A DNA stretch of 64,000 bases, from contig CAJNDS010002547.1 of the NCBI GenBank assembly GCA_905221605.1, positions 232,458 through 296,457 of the forward strand. Reading direction: 5' to 3'. Made by a program: the position numbers and the translations under genes. The DNA is from Symbiodinium natans (taxonomy: Eukaryota; Sar; Dinophyceae; Suessiales; Symbiodiniaceae). The stretch's first letter is position 1, and the number at the start of each line of letters is the position of its first letter. The notes under the pieces were generated by a model that was not told the origin of the DNA, did no database searches, and saw only the letters and a program-made list of their open reading frames with translations. This document shows, piece by piece, positions 54,268 to 63,824 of the stretch.

Positions 54268-56553
54268 GATGCCCGAGACACCCCAGCAAGAAGGGGAGAA
54301 GCAGCCCCGATCTCGCTATCGCGCTGATGGCCGGCGTCGCGTGGGGAGCTGAGGACGCGGGCCCCCTATGTGCAATTCTGGAAAGATGTCCAGGCAAGAC
54401 AGAGGCAACGAGATGCACATGCAGAAGATGAGGCCCCGAGGCGTCACCACGCTCAGCACTACCGCATACACACCGACGATGGCCAAGAGTCGCAGCATGA
54501 TGAGATGAATGGGCAGCCCTCCTCAGGAGGCCCCAGTCGGGCAGGGAGAGCATCCAGAGGCTCAAGGGAGACCAGAGATGGCCCCTGGAGGGAATGGAGC
54601 CACAACGAGGAGGATTGGTGGTACTGGCCAGAAGAATGGGATGCTGATGTTGGGGGGGCAGGTGATCAAGGGAGCTGGCGCAACACACGACGCCGACCAG
54701 CCACGTCAGGCAGTGACACCCATGAGGACGCTCCCCTTGAGCCCTCTGCAGCACACCAGCAGGACAAGCCGCGAAAATCTCCGTCCCCCCAGGTCAGCAA
54801 GAGATCACGCAGCACACAGGTGAGCGATGAGTTTGTGAAGAGGCAGACCGAGGCAGCGCCGAGTCAAGCGGCCCCTCCAGAGGAGCCTTGTGCGGATCAA
54901 ATGGCCAGGCTAAGCAAGGTCGTCGACTTGCTGGAGCAGCTCGCCCATGCTGGCCTTCCTACGCTCATCAACGCCTTTTACAGATCAGGTGACTTTACCA
55001 AGCACCACGACACCTTCCATGGTGATCCATCGACAGCCAGCTTTCCGCGAGTAGGGAACTGGAACTTAGCGCTGACGGGTTCCCTCCTGTGTCCACCACT
55101 ACGCGCAATCTACAAGGACGTCTCCAACTTCGGCTCCTTTATGGAAGCGTTCACGGTGTGCAACGCAAAGAAGCAACCACGCCCACCGTGGTACCAACAC
55201 TACCAGCTTCTCGTGACCCTGATCGCAGCGATGACTGACACATGCACCCCGGACACGTACGACGCGCTCAAGGTGAACTCCAACCCTGCGGAATTCATCC
55301 ATGTCTTCCGGACCCATGAACGGACAACCCCGGCAAAAGGTGAAGCGGGTACCGGCTTGAGTCACCTCTTACACGCTGATCCTGCGGAAGACGCCCCACT
55401 ATCAGTCCTACCGCTCCAGACTGTGGGCACACAAGAAGCCAGCACCATCGACCACGAGACGGAGAGCTCCTCTGATGATGTGCAGGTGGTCGCACTTTGG
55501 GAGCCTGCCCAGCGCACGGAGGCCCCTCGTCCCTCTCAGGCACCTACGGACCACAAACTCATCGGTGGTCATCAGGTGCGACAGCCGCCACAACCGCCAT
55601 CAAAATCGACTACAGAGGAGACAGGGACCAAGCACTGGATGCGTGCAAACGGCACCCCAGTTCGTGTGCGCGGGGAACGAGCCAAGGAGATTTCCAAAGC
55701 CCTCACGCAGATCCTTCGACATGCGGCGCCCAGAATTGGACTGCATATCCAAGATGACGGCTACGTCGCTATGGGAGACCTATTGCAGGCCCCACGCATC
55801 TGGAACCAATGGATCACAGAGGCGGAGATCGTCGACGTAATCCACTACAACCAGAAGAATAGGTTCGAGATCTCCCACCGCGACGGCGCCTACCTAGTGC
55901 GTGCCCGACAAGGCCACTCCATCGACCACATCCAGAACGAGCTGATCCTCACTCGCCTCACAGTCGATGACACCCCTGAATTCGTTGCCCACGGGACATA
56001 CTACGACTTCTACGAGAGCATTGTACGTTACGGACTGATGGCCGGAGGCAGGCAAGGACAATCCTTCCGCCGTCATGTACATCTGGTTGAGCAGCTCCCA
56101 GGATCGGATGTCGTGTCGGGCATGCGCAGCGACTGTGATTTGGTGCTCTGGATTAGCGCGCAAAGTGCTGCGGTCTCTGGCATCACCTTCTACAGGTCGG
56201 CGAATGATGTCATCCTCACGGAAGCCACCATCGACCCGGCTTTCTTCCACAGTGTTCAGATCATGCGGAGCCTAGAGGTGTTGACCGCCGATGGCGGTCC
56301 ACCACACCCGCAACAGGTTGCACTGGCGATTTCACGCGCCTCCTCGCGCGACGCACAGCGCCACGGGCAATACATGAGGGTTGTGTGTGTGTGTGTGTGC
56401 TCATGCCACTGTGCCCCATCGCTTGAAATCCCTGCATGCCTCCAACACTCATGCACCTGTACCGCTGCCACGCAGGACAGGCGGCTTGCCGCTGGGAAGC
56501 CGAGACGCCCCTCTGTTCAGAATACTCTGGAGAGACTGCCGCCTGCCCAATAG
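54268..56553 (+). CDS. LINE C ORF1 with Tpt1/KptA RNA 2'-phosphotransferase domain
   Basis: The ATG at 54268 starts MPETPQQEGEKQPRS. A shift near 54340 leads to the main frame (open 54328-56553; next ATG at 54505). The first 400 residues are charged, Trp- and Gln-rich, with a helical section (ARLSKVVDLLEQLAHAG). A complete Tpt1 domain lies at 55677-56270: ISKALTQILRH (Arg at 55717, His at 55720), DGYVAMGDLL, RARQGHS (55900-55917), HGTYYDFYESIV, RRHVHLVE (Arg at 56071), GMRSDCDLVLWIS and ANDVILTEA. These are the signature blocks, in order, with the Arg-His-Arg-Arg catalytic set in place. Tpt1 transfers an internal RNA 2'-phosphate, left by tRNA-type ligation, to NAD+. The tail after 56270 is low-complexity and includes a (GT)n tract. 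The domain call is strong; its role in an ORF1 is inference. Confidence 0.85.
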
Positions 56554-56764
56554 ACTACGCAAAATCCGGATTGGCTGCACAGTCAAAAAACGCAGGCGCA
56601 GACGCGCCAAAGGTCTCCGCCGCAGACCTAAGTGCACCACCTGCATCCTCCGCAGTATTGGCCGTGTGCTCGGGCAAGGTATCCACTGTCTTCACTGTCT
56701 GTATTCTGACTTTGAGGTGGTTTGGCGTAATACAGGGAATAAACCAGGGCTAAATGCCACTAAT

Positions 56765-58545
56765 ATGCTGTTCAGCCATGCGCAAAGGACCAGGGTGTGC
56801 AGGCGACTGCCCCCTCCTACTGGGAGCGGTGTATCACACCGCCCCAACGAGAACAATCACTTCACCCCAAGCAGCCGGCCCGGTCCCAAGTCCGGGGTGG
56901 GGAGCTGTTTCACTGCCCTGATTATGATGATTCAAGCACAGCTCACCCACAGTGTGAGGGTTCGAGCTCTCTCCGCTGGAGCTGGGGAAGGCAACCCGTA
57001 TGCACATTTAAGCTCTCGCCATGTGCCGAAGCCAAGCGGGATACAGGTCGTATATGGGAAGCAGGATCCTACTCACGATTGGAATAGATATGTCAAGAGA
57101 TCTTTTAAGAGAGCATGCCGTCAGGCCATTACACACGGACGCGCCACATACAAAGGCCGCGCACTCACTGTTCAAACCTCTCCCTCCGAGCAACCGCACA
57201 CTGTTGTGCAAGCCAAGCAACACACTCCTGTCCCACCCCAGCGCCACCTGAAGGTATACTGTCACAACGTCGGGGGCCTAGGTTCGGGGATGTACGAGGA
57301 TTTGATGGGGTTCCTGGATCAATCTCACTATGACATCGTGCTCGTGCAAGAGACCAAACTTAGAGAAGCTAGCGAGTACACCGCTGCTCGCTGGATATGC
57401 GTTGGCTCTGGCACCACTGCTCAGAAACATGCCGGAGTTATGATCCTTGTTCGGAAATCACTCACTAATGTGCAGGAGGTCAGGCATGATGCTGTGATCC
57501 CAGGACGACTACTTCGAGTGCGATTCCCCCTGGGAACCACTGGCCGCTTACTCAGTGTAGTATGCGCCTATCAGCATGCTTGGAACCCCAAAGACCCTGC
57601 AATCCTCGACAAGCGTAGTGATTTTTGGCATAAACTTAGCCATTGCATAGGAGGGATTCCCTACCGTGAAGCCCTGGTCGTTGGAGGCGATCTGAATGTC
57701 CAACTTACTCCCAAACGCCCTTGTGTTGGACATGGTACGGGTGCCCTCTCCCCTGAACGGGCCCCGGACGCTGATGCCTTGCACACGTTGCTCTCCGCAC
57801 ACACCCTCGTCGCGCTTAACACTTGGGGAAAGCCAGGCAAAGGAGCACACACGTTTACATTTGGGAAGCATCAAGCACAGTTAGATTACCTCCTCATGCG
57901 CGCCAGCCAAACAACGAGAACGGCAAGACAGGCACGCCCGCTGCATACGTGCCCTGTTGGTGGGTGGCGTCAAGGAGGGGGGATTCACACGCCCATTGTT
58001 GCTTCGCTCCCCTTCTTTTATCACGTGTACCATAAGCCAACTGAGCTTAAGCCGAAAGTCGACGCGACACAAATCGTGCAGCTCGCGCAAGCGAAAGACC
58101 CACACAGTGACCCCGCTGTTGCCCGATTCAGGTCCGAAGTTCAAGAGCAACTCGCTGCTGTGAATACTGTGTCCGATGCGGGTAATATATCCCAAATTGT
58201 GTGCCACGTTGCGGCAAAATACTTCCCTCAAGAAACGCCACATACTGACAAACTTGCCAGATGGCAAGAGCCGCATATCAAACAGGGAATTAAGGATATG
58301 TGGAAGGCCTGGAGGAAGTACCGTAGCTGTAACAAGGACACCACCCTGAAAGCGGCCATTGGACGCTGGAAGACATGGGCACAGTACAACAAGCTGTACA
58401 AAAAGCACAAAGAGCACTGCCGAGCTGCAAAAAAAGACTACCTGCTCCAACAGATGAACACTGCGGAACAGGCTGCGCAAAACCATAACCAGCGCCTCTT
58501 GTATCAGGTTGTACGCGCTCTCGCGCCTAACGGTTGCTGCATGAA
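56765..58545 (+). CDS. LINE C ORF2, AP-type endonuclease part
   Basis: The ATG at 56765 is the first in a frame open from 56381. After about 160 residues with a basic stretch (RYVKRSFKRACRQAITHGRA), the endonuclease domain covers residues about 162-425: HNVGGL, VQETKL (catalytic Glu), GVMILVRK, VVGGDLNVQL (Asp309, Asn311), AQLDYLLMR and IHTPIVASLPF, where the usual SDH has only the His left. A helical linker rich in Lys/Tyr follows (KKHKEHCRAAKKDYLLQQM). The frame stays open to 58825, but related sequence switches to the next frame near 58540, so a one-base shift is likely. The endonuclease would nick genomic DNA to prime insertion. Confidence 0.75.
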
Positions 58546-61500
58546 CGTCAGGGGGAGCCCTGTGAAGGCCCCACGCTGCAGCCGACGGTGCTCGCCAGGC
58601 ACTTGCAACACGCTCCGCTCAGGAAAGCCGTCCCCCCAGGCCACCCACCCAGTGCCATCTGGCGCCTTTGCTCAGACATCATCGCGACAAGGGTCTGCCA
58701 TGTGCTTAATACCAACTGGACCCCACAGCCTAACCGCGTGCCCCGGCCCTGGTCCGACGCACACCTGGTCCTTATCCGTAAGCCAGCCAAAACCGGTAAG
58801 GAAGAGGGACACTATCGTCCGATAGGCCTTCAAGACCAGCTAGGCAAACTCACCTTTAAAGCACTAGTCGAACCCTATCAGGCAGACATACACAGCATCG
58901 CCGCACAATTCCCCCAATACGGCTACATGCCGGGCAGGTCCCACCGCGATGCCTTGCGCAGGGTGTTCGACCACTGCGCGCACATAAGGGCCAAGTGCCG
59001 CGCCCACCACTGCACACTGCATGACCGATTTGAAGGCAAGGCAGCCACGGCCTTGATCGGCGGCCTGCAGGTCACACTCGACCTCGCGGGAGCATTTGAT
59101 GCCATGCCCCGACATCGACTCCTGGAAGGAATGGAGCACATGAACTTGCCGCTCTCCTTCATACAGATCGTCATGTGTTGGCACCATCAAGCCCACTACC
59201 ATATCAACCATGATGGCACGGATCGGGTTGTCCACGCTACACAGGGCGTGCGACAGGGTTGTGCGGTTGCACCCCTTCTCTGGCTCATTTTCTCACACCT
59301 TATCAGTGAAAAACTTGCGGCCAAGATCGGCTACCACGCCACAGTCAATCTCCTCAGCATCTTCGCTGACGACTACCATTGCTCGGGTGAGTTCAGCTCG
59401 ACGCACGATCTGGAAGTCATTCTGTCGCACGTAGCCGTGCTCCTCCATACACTGGCGGATATGGGAATGACGGTTAGCCCCGCGAAAAGCAAGGCTATAC
59501 TCAAATGCGCAGGTCCGGGGGCTGAACAGCTTAGGAGACGGTTCACACGCAAAACGGCCCAGGGGAAAGTCCATCGTATCTACAGTGCACAGGAATGTAT
59601 CGACATCCCGCTTGTTGATTCATTCATGTACTTGGGAGCGATTGTCAGCTATGATCACTATGAGGATAGAACACTTGCGCACCGCTTAGAGGTTGGGTCT
59701 AACAACTTTGGCAGACTCACGCGTGTACTCCGAGGCAGACATGCCCTAACGCGACAACACAAACTCCGTATCTGGCAGGCGTGTGTCTATACCGCCACTG
59801 TCTACGGGCTTGATGCCTGTGGACTCACGCCCCTTGGCGCCAAGAAGCTCACAGCGCAGATCCTGAGACAAATTCGACTCATAGTCAGGGATCCCGTGTA
59901 CATGACGGGTACATCACACCAGCAGGTTTTGACAAAATGGAACCTTCTTTCTCCGATTGAGGCGCTAAGGCACCAACTTCATAAGGAGACAGTTGATCCG
60001 GAGACTCAACCGGATATCTTTAAAAGGGGGCCAGATAGCGCGGCTTGGCAAAGAGTCATGGATACCCTACAAGACTTTTCATCCTCTCAGCTTGTCGAAA
60101 TGCACAATCAGCGTGCCCATGGCCACCCGTGTCCAGAGTGTGGAATATATTTCGCCACCCGTGCCTCCATGCTAGGCCACATGACACGTAAACATAAAGA
60201 CCACCCAGCACGCCCTGCCAATCAGCCTACGCGCACCTTTGACAAACATAGTGACGCGCTGGGAGGGCTACCTCAATGCAGCCACTGCAAGGTCAAACTC
60301 TGTGACTTCTCCAGTCTGCGCAAGCACATTAACGAACAGCGCTGTAAGGTGCTTTACCCCACGAGACGTCCACCCTGCTCGGATACACCCGAAGTGCCAC
60401 CCGAAGTGATACCACCTAACACTATCGAAGCATCAGCTGTCAAGGTAATAAGCCCTAAGCTAGGCCCCACGCCTGAAGCCACTCACGTCGAGCCCGACCC
60501 CTCCCATCCAGCACGCTGCTCAGGTGCCGGACCAACGGACGACTCAGAAACACAGATGCCCTACTTTCAGAGGACCAGCGTACGAGCCATGCTCACAAAG
60601 TATTCTGAAAATGCAGCTTTTCACCTGCAGGATAGACAGTGGCTCCGACACTCCTGTGCCCTGTGCTCCCAGTGGATTGTGTGCTCAAGTAAGGTGAAGC
60701 AGCACTATAGGCTCTCACACCCCACTGACCATGCACAGTACCTGCAATCAGCGAGCCGTCTGTGCTCCAAGTTCAATACCCCGGGCTCACCGTGTGAGCA
60801 CTGCAGTGCGGTCACCAAGGCCCCCAGACAGCACCCTGCCAAATGTACTGTCTTGTGGCAAGTCTGCCTTATGCATCTTAAACTGCGTAGCACAGGACTG
60901 GCGATGGAGGAGCTTCAGCAAGTCTTCGGCCCGCTGATGAAGGACCAGCTGGATCTCATGGAGTGGGCACCGACGATGAAGAGGGAAGCCGAACCGGAAT
61001 CGGCCCCTGCAGAGCGAGGCAAGGTCCCCAAGACAGAGCAGGGCAAAGGGCGCCCGCGTCAGCCGGCCCCTCCAAGCAAACAACACTGGCGCAAAGGTGG
61101 GGGCAAGGGACGTGGTCACGAAACCCCCAACCTGACCTACTTGATCAAAGCACTGGCCAGACTAGCGCTGCAACAGGAGACGGCGCTCAAGATCCTACGT
61201 CAGGACTACAGCTGGGTGCTCTTCATTCAACCGGGCAGTCAGGGGCCGCTCCCCCTCCTCTTTGCAGCGGCACAAAAATGGAAGAAGTCTCAGGAGGAGG
61301 GAACAACGACCAGTACACTACGCACCACTCTGTTCGGTTGTCTGATCACGATGCTGCACGCAAGCCTGAAAGACATCGGAGGAGTGACGCAGACACCCTT
61401 CCAGAAGAAGGCGGAGGACAACAAATGGCTACAGGAAGGCCACTGGTGCTACCAGAAGTGGTCGCCGGCGTTGGGGAGCCTGGTGGTCGACGAGGGGAGG

Positions 61501-61803
61501 CCCCCGCTTCCACACGCGAAGCTAGTGGAAGCACTCCAACTCCTTCTACCCATCATCATGCAGCCCTACATGATACACAGATTCCACGCCACACGTCCCC
61601 TAGCAGACACCATGACAGGGGTCACGGCTTTTCAGCTGGACATCTCCAATCGCACGAAGGGCCACCCAACAGTATGGGAGACACTGGAGGCATTGACCGG
61701 CCTGTCGGCCATGCAGGTCATCGGCCTCCAACTAAGGAGGGACACGCTCAAGCAATCACCGGCTGCCGCGCTTGTCCAACAGGCGCTGGCCGAATACTAC
61801 TAA
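58534..61803 (+). CDS. LINE C ORF2, reverse transcriptase plus zinc fingers and helical domain
   Basis: Numbering from 58534, residues about 50-360 are the RT: HLVLIRKPAKTGKEEGHYRP, VTLDLAGAFDAMP (motif A, Asp183), GVRQGCAVAPLLWLIF (motif B), IFADDYHCSG (motif C, FADD, Asp279/280) and FMYLGAIVSY. All catalytic Asp residues are present. Zinc fingers follow: CPECG...H-x4-H at about 60130-60190, CSHCK...H-x4-C at about 60279-60340, then CALC...H-x4-H and CEHC...H-x4-C at about 60655-60850. A lysine-rich linker leads to a C-terminal helical domain (61135-61803) that I do not recognise. The last codons overlap the USP frame that begins about 61806. The RT copies element RNA into DNA at the nicked target. 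Confidence 0.85.
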   Translation: MLHERQGEPCEGPTLQPTVLARHLQHAPLRKAVPPGHPPSAIWRLCSDIIATRVCHVLNTNWTPQPNRVPRPWSDAHLVLIRKPAKTGKEEGHYRPIGLQDQLGKLTFKALVEPYQADIHSIAAQFPQYGYMPGRSHRDALRRVFDHCAHIRAKCRAHHCTLHDRFEGKAATALIGGLQVTLDLAGAFDAMPRHRLLEGMEHMNLPLSFIQIVMCWHHQAHYHINHDGTDRVVHATQGVRQGCAVAPLLWLIFSHLISEKLAAKIGYHATVNLLSIFADDYHCSGEFSSTHDLEVILSHVAVLLHTLADMGMTVSPAKSKAILKCAGPGAEQLRRRFTRKTAQGKVHRIYSAQECIDIPLVDSFMYLGAIVSYDHYEDRTLAHRLEVGSNNFGRLTRVLRGRHALTRQHKLRIWQACVYTATVYGLDACGLTPLGAKKLTAQILRQIRLIVRDPVYMTGTSHQQVLTKWNLLSPIEALRHQLHKETVDPETQPDIFKRGPDSAAWQRVMDTLQDFSSSQLVEMHNQRAHGHPCPECGIYFATRASMLGHMTRKHKDHPARPANQPTRTFDKHSDALGGLPQCSHCKVKLCDFSSLRKHINEQRCKVLYPTRRPPCSDTPEVPPEVIPPNTIEASAVKVISPKLGPTPEATHVEPDPSHPARCSGAGPTDDSETQMPYFQRTSVRAMLTKYSENAAFHLQDRQWLRHSCALCSQWIVCSSKVKQHYRLSHPTDHAQYLQSASRLCSKFNTPGSPCEHCSAVTKAPRQHPAKCTVLWQVCLMHLKLRSTGLAMEELQQVFGPLMKDQLDLMEWAPTMKREAEPESAPAERGKVPKTEQGKGRPRQPAPPSKQHWRKGGGKGRGHETPNLTYLIKALARLALQQETALKILRQDYSWVLFIQPGSQGPLPLLFAAAQKWKKSQEEGTTTSTLRTTLFGCLITMLHASLKDIGGVTQTPFQKKAEDNKWLQEGHWCYQKWSPALGSLVVDEGRPPLPHAKLVEALQLLLPIIMQPYMIHRFHATRPLADTMTGVTAFQLDISNRTKGHPTVWETLEALTGLSAMQVIGLQLRRDTLKQSPAAALVQQALAEYY

Positions 61804-62630
61804 TACGGCTCCTTAACAGCAGCAATACATGCTATCTTAATGCAAGCGTGCGTGCCTGGCTGTTTGCGGTTAGCCACCTCCAGGTTGCGGACATCCTCAA
61901 GTATGGTGCCCAGGAACAGGCGTGGAGGGATGTGTATCATGCGCGTAGGCCCATTCACGTTCATGCACTGAGCTCCTGGCGGCCCTTGCTGTGCAATTGG
62001 GCTAACCTCCACCAGCAACATGACACTTGTGAATTCCTAGAACACCTCCTAGGAGCTGGACGACCCCAAGTTCTCCAAGGCAAGTGGGAATCGCGCATTG
62101 TTAGTGAGGTTGAGGGCACCGAGACCAGAGGACAGCACAACACACAGCGGTCCATTACCCTTGACCTGGCGGACCCTTATGCCACCACTAACCTCCAAGC
62201 ACTAGTTGACCATTGGCACACCGGCGGCACGTACGTACAGGCTTGCACGCATCCTCCACGCATCCTGCTTCTGCGCATCTCGCGCTTCTTAGACACAGAC
62301 GCTGGCGAGACGGTCAAATTGCACACCAGGGTCACCATTCCCACTGCAGTCCAGATCCCATGCTACTGTGACCCACATCAGGGGGCTGCTTGTACGTATG
62401 TCACATACTTAATCACGGCGTGTGTGCTGCATCGAGGGTCTACTGTACACGGGGGACATTACACTACCCGCTTTCTCAATCATCTCCCCCAAAGGGTCGC
62501 ACCTCAAGCACCCCCGCAATGGCATGCAGATGACAGCAAACCCATTGAGCATGTTAATATAGCTGTCACGCATGACTCAGTACTCAGCCAACAGTGCTAC
62601 CTGGTCCTGCTCTGCAGGACTACGCTTTGA
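60963..62630 (+). CDS. USP-type (C19) ubiquitin-specific protease, frame overlapping ORF2
   Basis: The frame is open over 555 codons, but recognisable sequence starts at about 61806, immediately after the RT-frame stop. Boxes: LLNSSNTCYLNASVRAWL (Cys box, Cys at 61830), LHQQHDTCEFLEHLL (QQxD-x-EFL box), HPPRILLLRISRF, then VLHRGSTVHGGHYTTRF (His box, catalytic His at 62457) and WHADDSKP (Asp at 62529/62532), ending QQCYLVLL before the stop. This order and these residues are those of a compact USP catalytic core of about 270 residues, which removes ubiquitin from proteins. The upstream 280 codons (60963-61803) overlap ORF2 in another frame and show no domain. Either a frameshift mutation or programmed frameshifting near 61800 would fuse the protease to ORF2. 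Confidence 0.8.
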   Translation: MGTDDEEGSRTGIGPCRARQGPQDRAGQRAPASAGPSKQTTLAQRWGQGTWSRNPQPDLLDQSTGQTSAATGDGAQDPTSGLQLGALHSTGQSGAAPPPLCSGTKMEEVSGGGNNDQYTTHHSVRLSDHDAARKPERHRRSDADTLPEEGGGQQMATGRPLVLPEVVAGVGEPGGRRGEAPASTREASGSTPTPSTHHHAALHDTQIPRHTSPSRHHDRGHGFSAGHLQSHEGPPNSMGDTGGIDRPVGHAGHRPPTKEGHAQAITGCRACPTGAGRILLIRLLNSSNTCYLNASVRAWLFAVSHLQVADILKYGAQEQAWRDVYHARRPIHVHALSSWRPLLCNWANLHQQHDTCEFLEHLLGAGRPQVLQGKWESRIVSEVEGTETRGQHNTQRSITLDLADPYATTNLQALVDHWHTGGTYVQACTHPPRILLLRISRFLDTDAGETVKLHTRVTIPTAVQIPCYCDPHQGAACTYVTYLITACVLHRGSTVHGGHYTTRFLNHLPQRVAPQAPPQWHADDSKPIEHVNIAVTHDSVLSQQCYLVLLCRTTL

Positions 62631-63023
62631 TGACTTGAGCGCAGTGGGGTAGCCGCCTGTGGGGGACACATAGGCAGCCTGTGCTTACAAAAAACCCAAA
62701 ACAATCAGAAAAAAAGGATTGCACTGCTGCCACGTGCCTGCGGCTACCTGACAAACACCCACGCTCACGTGTGCGTGCACCCTGTTGCAGGTACCTGAGC
62801 AACACGCTGTGCAGTGAGCCTGTTGGGCCACTATACTGAACATGCGTTAATTCATTGCCAATTCACGAGGAGATGAGCCGTCGCCCTGAGACACAAAAGC
62901 GACAGAGACTGTTAATGAATGCCAGATCACACCTTCCCCACCTAAGTGCCCCATAAATCTCCACATTCCCAGCGCGTACTCTACCTGTGCAATAGGGCTC
63001 GAGCTAGGCACCATATCCAGCAA
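62631..63023 (+). other. Spacer between USP and oxygenase ORFs
   Basis: About 390 bp without a convincing ORF. The oxygenase frame is open from 62946 without an ATG. CTGTGGGGGACACATAGG and an A-rich run (AAAAAACCCAAAACAATCAG) are visible, but no promoter-like signal was recognised. Confidence 0.5.
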
Positions 63024-63824
63024 ATGTTGCCTGCACACACCTCGGGCTATGCAATGGGTGAGGCCAGCGGCTTCACACCAACACAACATGAACACGAGGT
63101 AAGGATCCCGTATTCGCTGGAGATTGATGAAAAAATCCCAGATGACATGCCATATCCAAGGCACATAGCTGAGCAAATTGCGGCCGATATGATTGCCTGT
63201 GGGCAGGTGCGCATGAGTGCATGGAAGCTACTCTGTGACAGTCTGCCTAGGGGCGACCTGCGCAGTGAGGCGAATGCCGACCTACCTGGCAGTATGTGCT
63301 TTATGAGTGGAGCCTACTCACAGGGCCCGCTACATGGGCTTCGGCGCAACACCTCGAAGTTCCCATGGGTTACCCTAATGGTGTGTAGGTACATCCGCTC
63401 CTGCACCCGGGTGCCCTTCACTAGCTTTGTGCTTCAGCGAAATACGTTCATGCATGCACATAGGGATATGAACAACGCCGCACAAAGTGTCAATGCAGTG
63501 CTACCCTGCTCGGCCTTCACAGGAGGAGGGGTATGGGTGTACGATCCGGAAGGCAGCCATGACTGTATGGACGGTACCATGCAGGGCACCGTGCTGAATC
63601 TCACACTGCCAGGAGTCACCTTTGACCCTCAACAATGGCACGAGACTCGCCCCTGGACAGGAGATCGCATCACGATTGCAATCTTCACGGTCAGGGCAGT
63701 GGATGAGCTGAACCCTGCACACGTCGATACGCTTCGGAGACTGGAGTTTGCATTACCCACTCCACCTGCATCACCTGCACCACCTACACCACCTACAACA
63801 GACCCTGACCTTGACAGTGAGTGA
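63024..63824 (+). CDS. 2-oxoglutarate/Fe(II)-dependent oxygenase-like protein
   Basis: 266 codons from the first in-frame ATG. The double-stranded beta-helix signature is clear: FMHAHRDMNN gives H-x-D (His 63459, Asp 63465), and FTGGGVWVYDPEG forms the following strand and turn. QQWHETRPWTGDRITIAIF then gives the distal His (63639) and, nine residues later, the oxoglutarate-binding Arg (63666). The Asp to distal-His distance of 58 residues is normal. This superfamily oxidises protein, nucleic-acid or small-molecule substrates. The GGGVWV and RITIAIFT blocks recall nucleic-acid-acting and retroelement-associated members in dinoflagellates, but the substrate cannot be assigned. The C-terminus is a Pro/Thr-rich tail (PPASPAPPTPP) and an acidic end. 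It follows the USP in the same orientation. Confidence 0.7.
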   Translation: MLPAHTSGYAMGEASGFTPTQHEHEVRIPYSLEIDEKIPDDMPYPRHIAEQIAADMIACGQVRMSAWKLLCDSLPRGDLRSEANADLPGSMCFMSGAYSQGPLHGLRRNTSKFPWVTLMVCRYIRSCTRVPFTSFVLQRNTFMHAHRDMNNAAQSVNAVLPCSAFTGGGVWVYDPEGSHDCMDGTMQGTVLNLTLPGVTFDPQQWHETRPWTGDRITIAIFTVRAVDELNPAHVDTLRRLEFALPTPPASPAPPTPPTTDPDLDSE

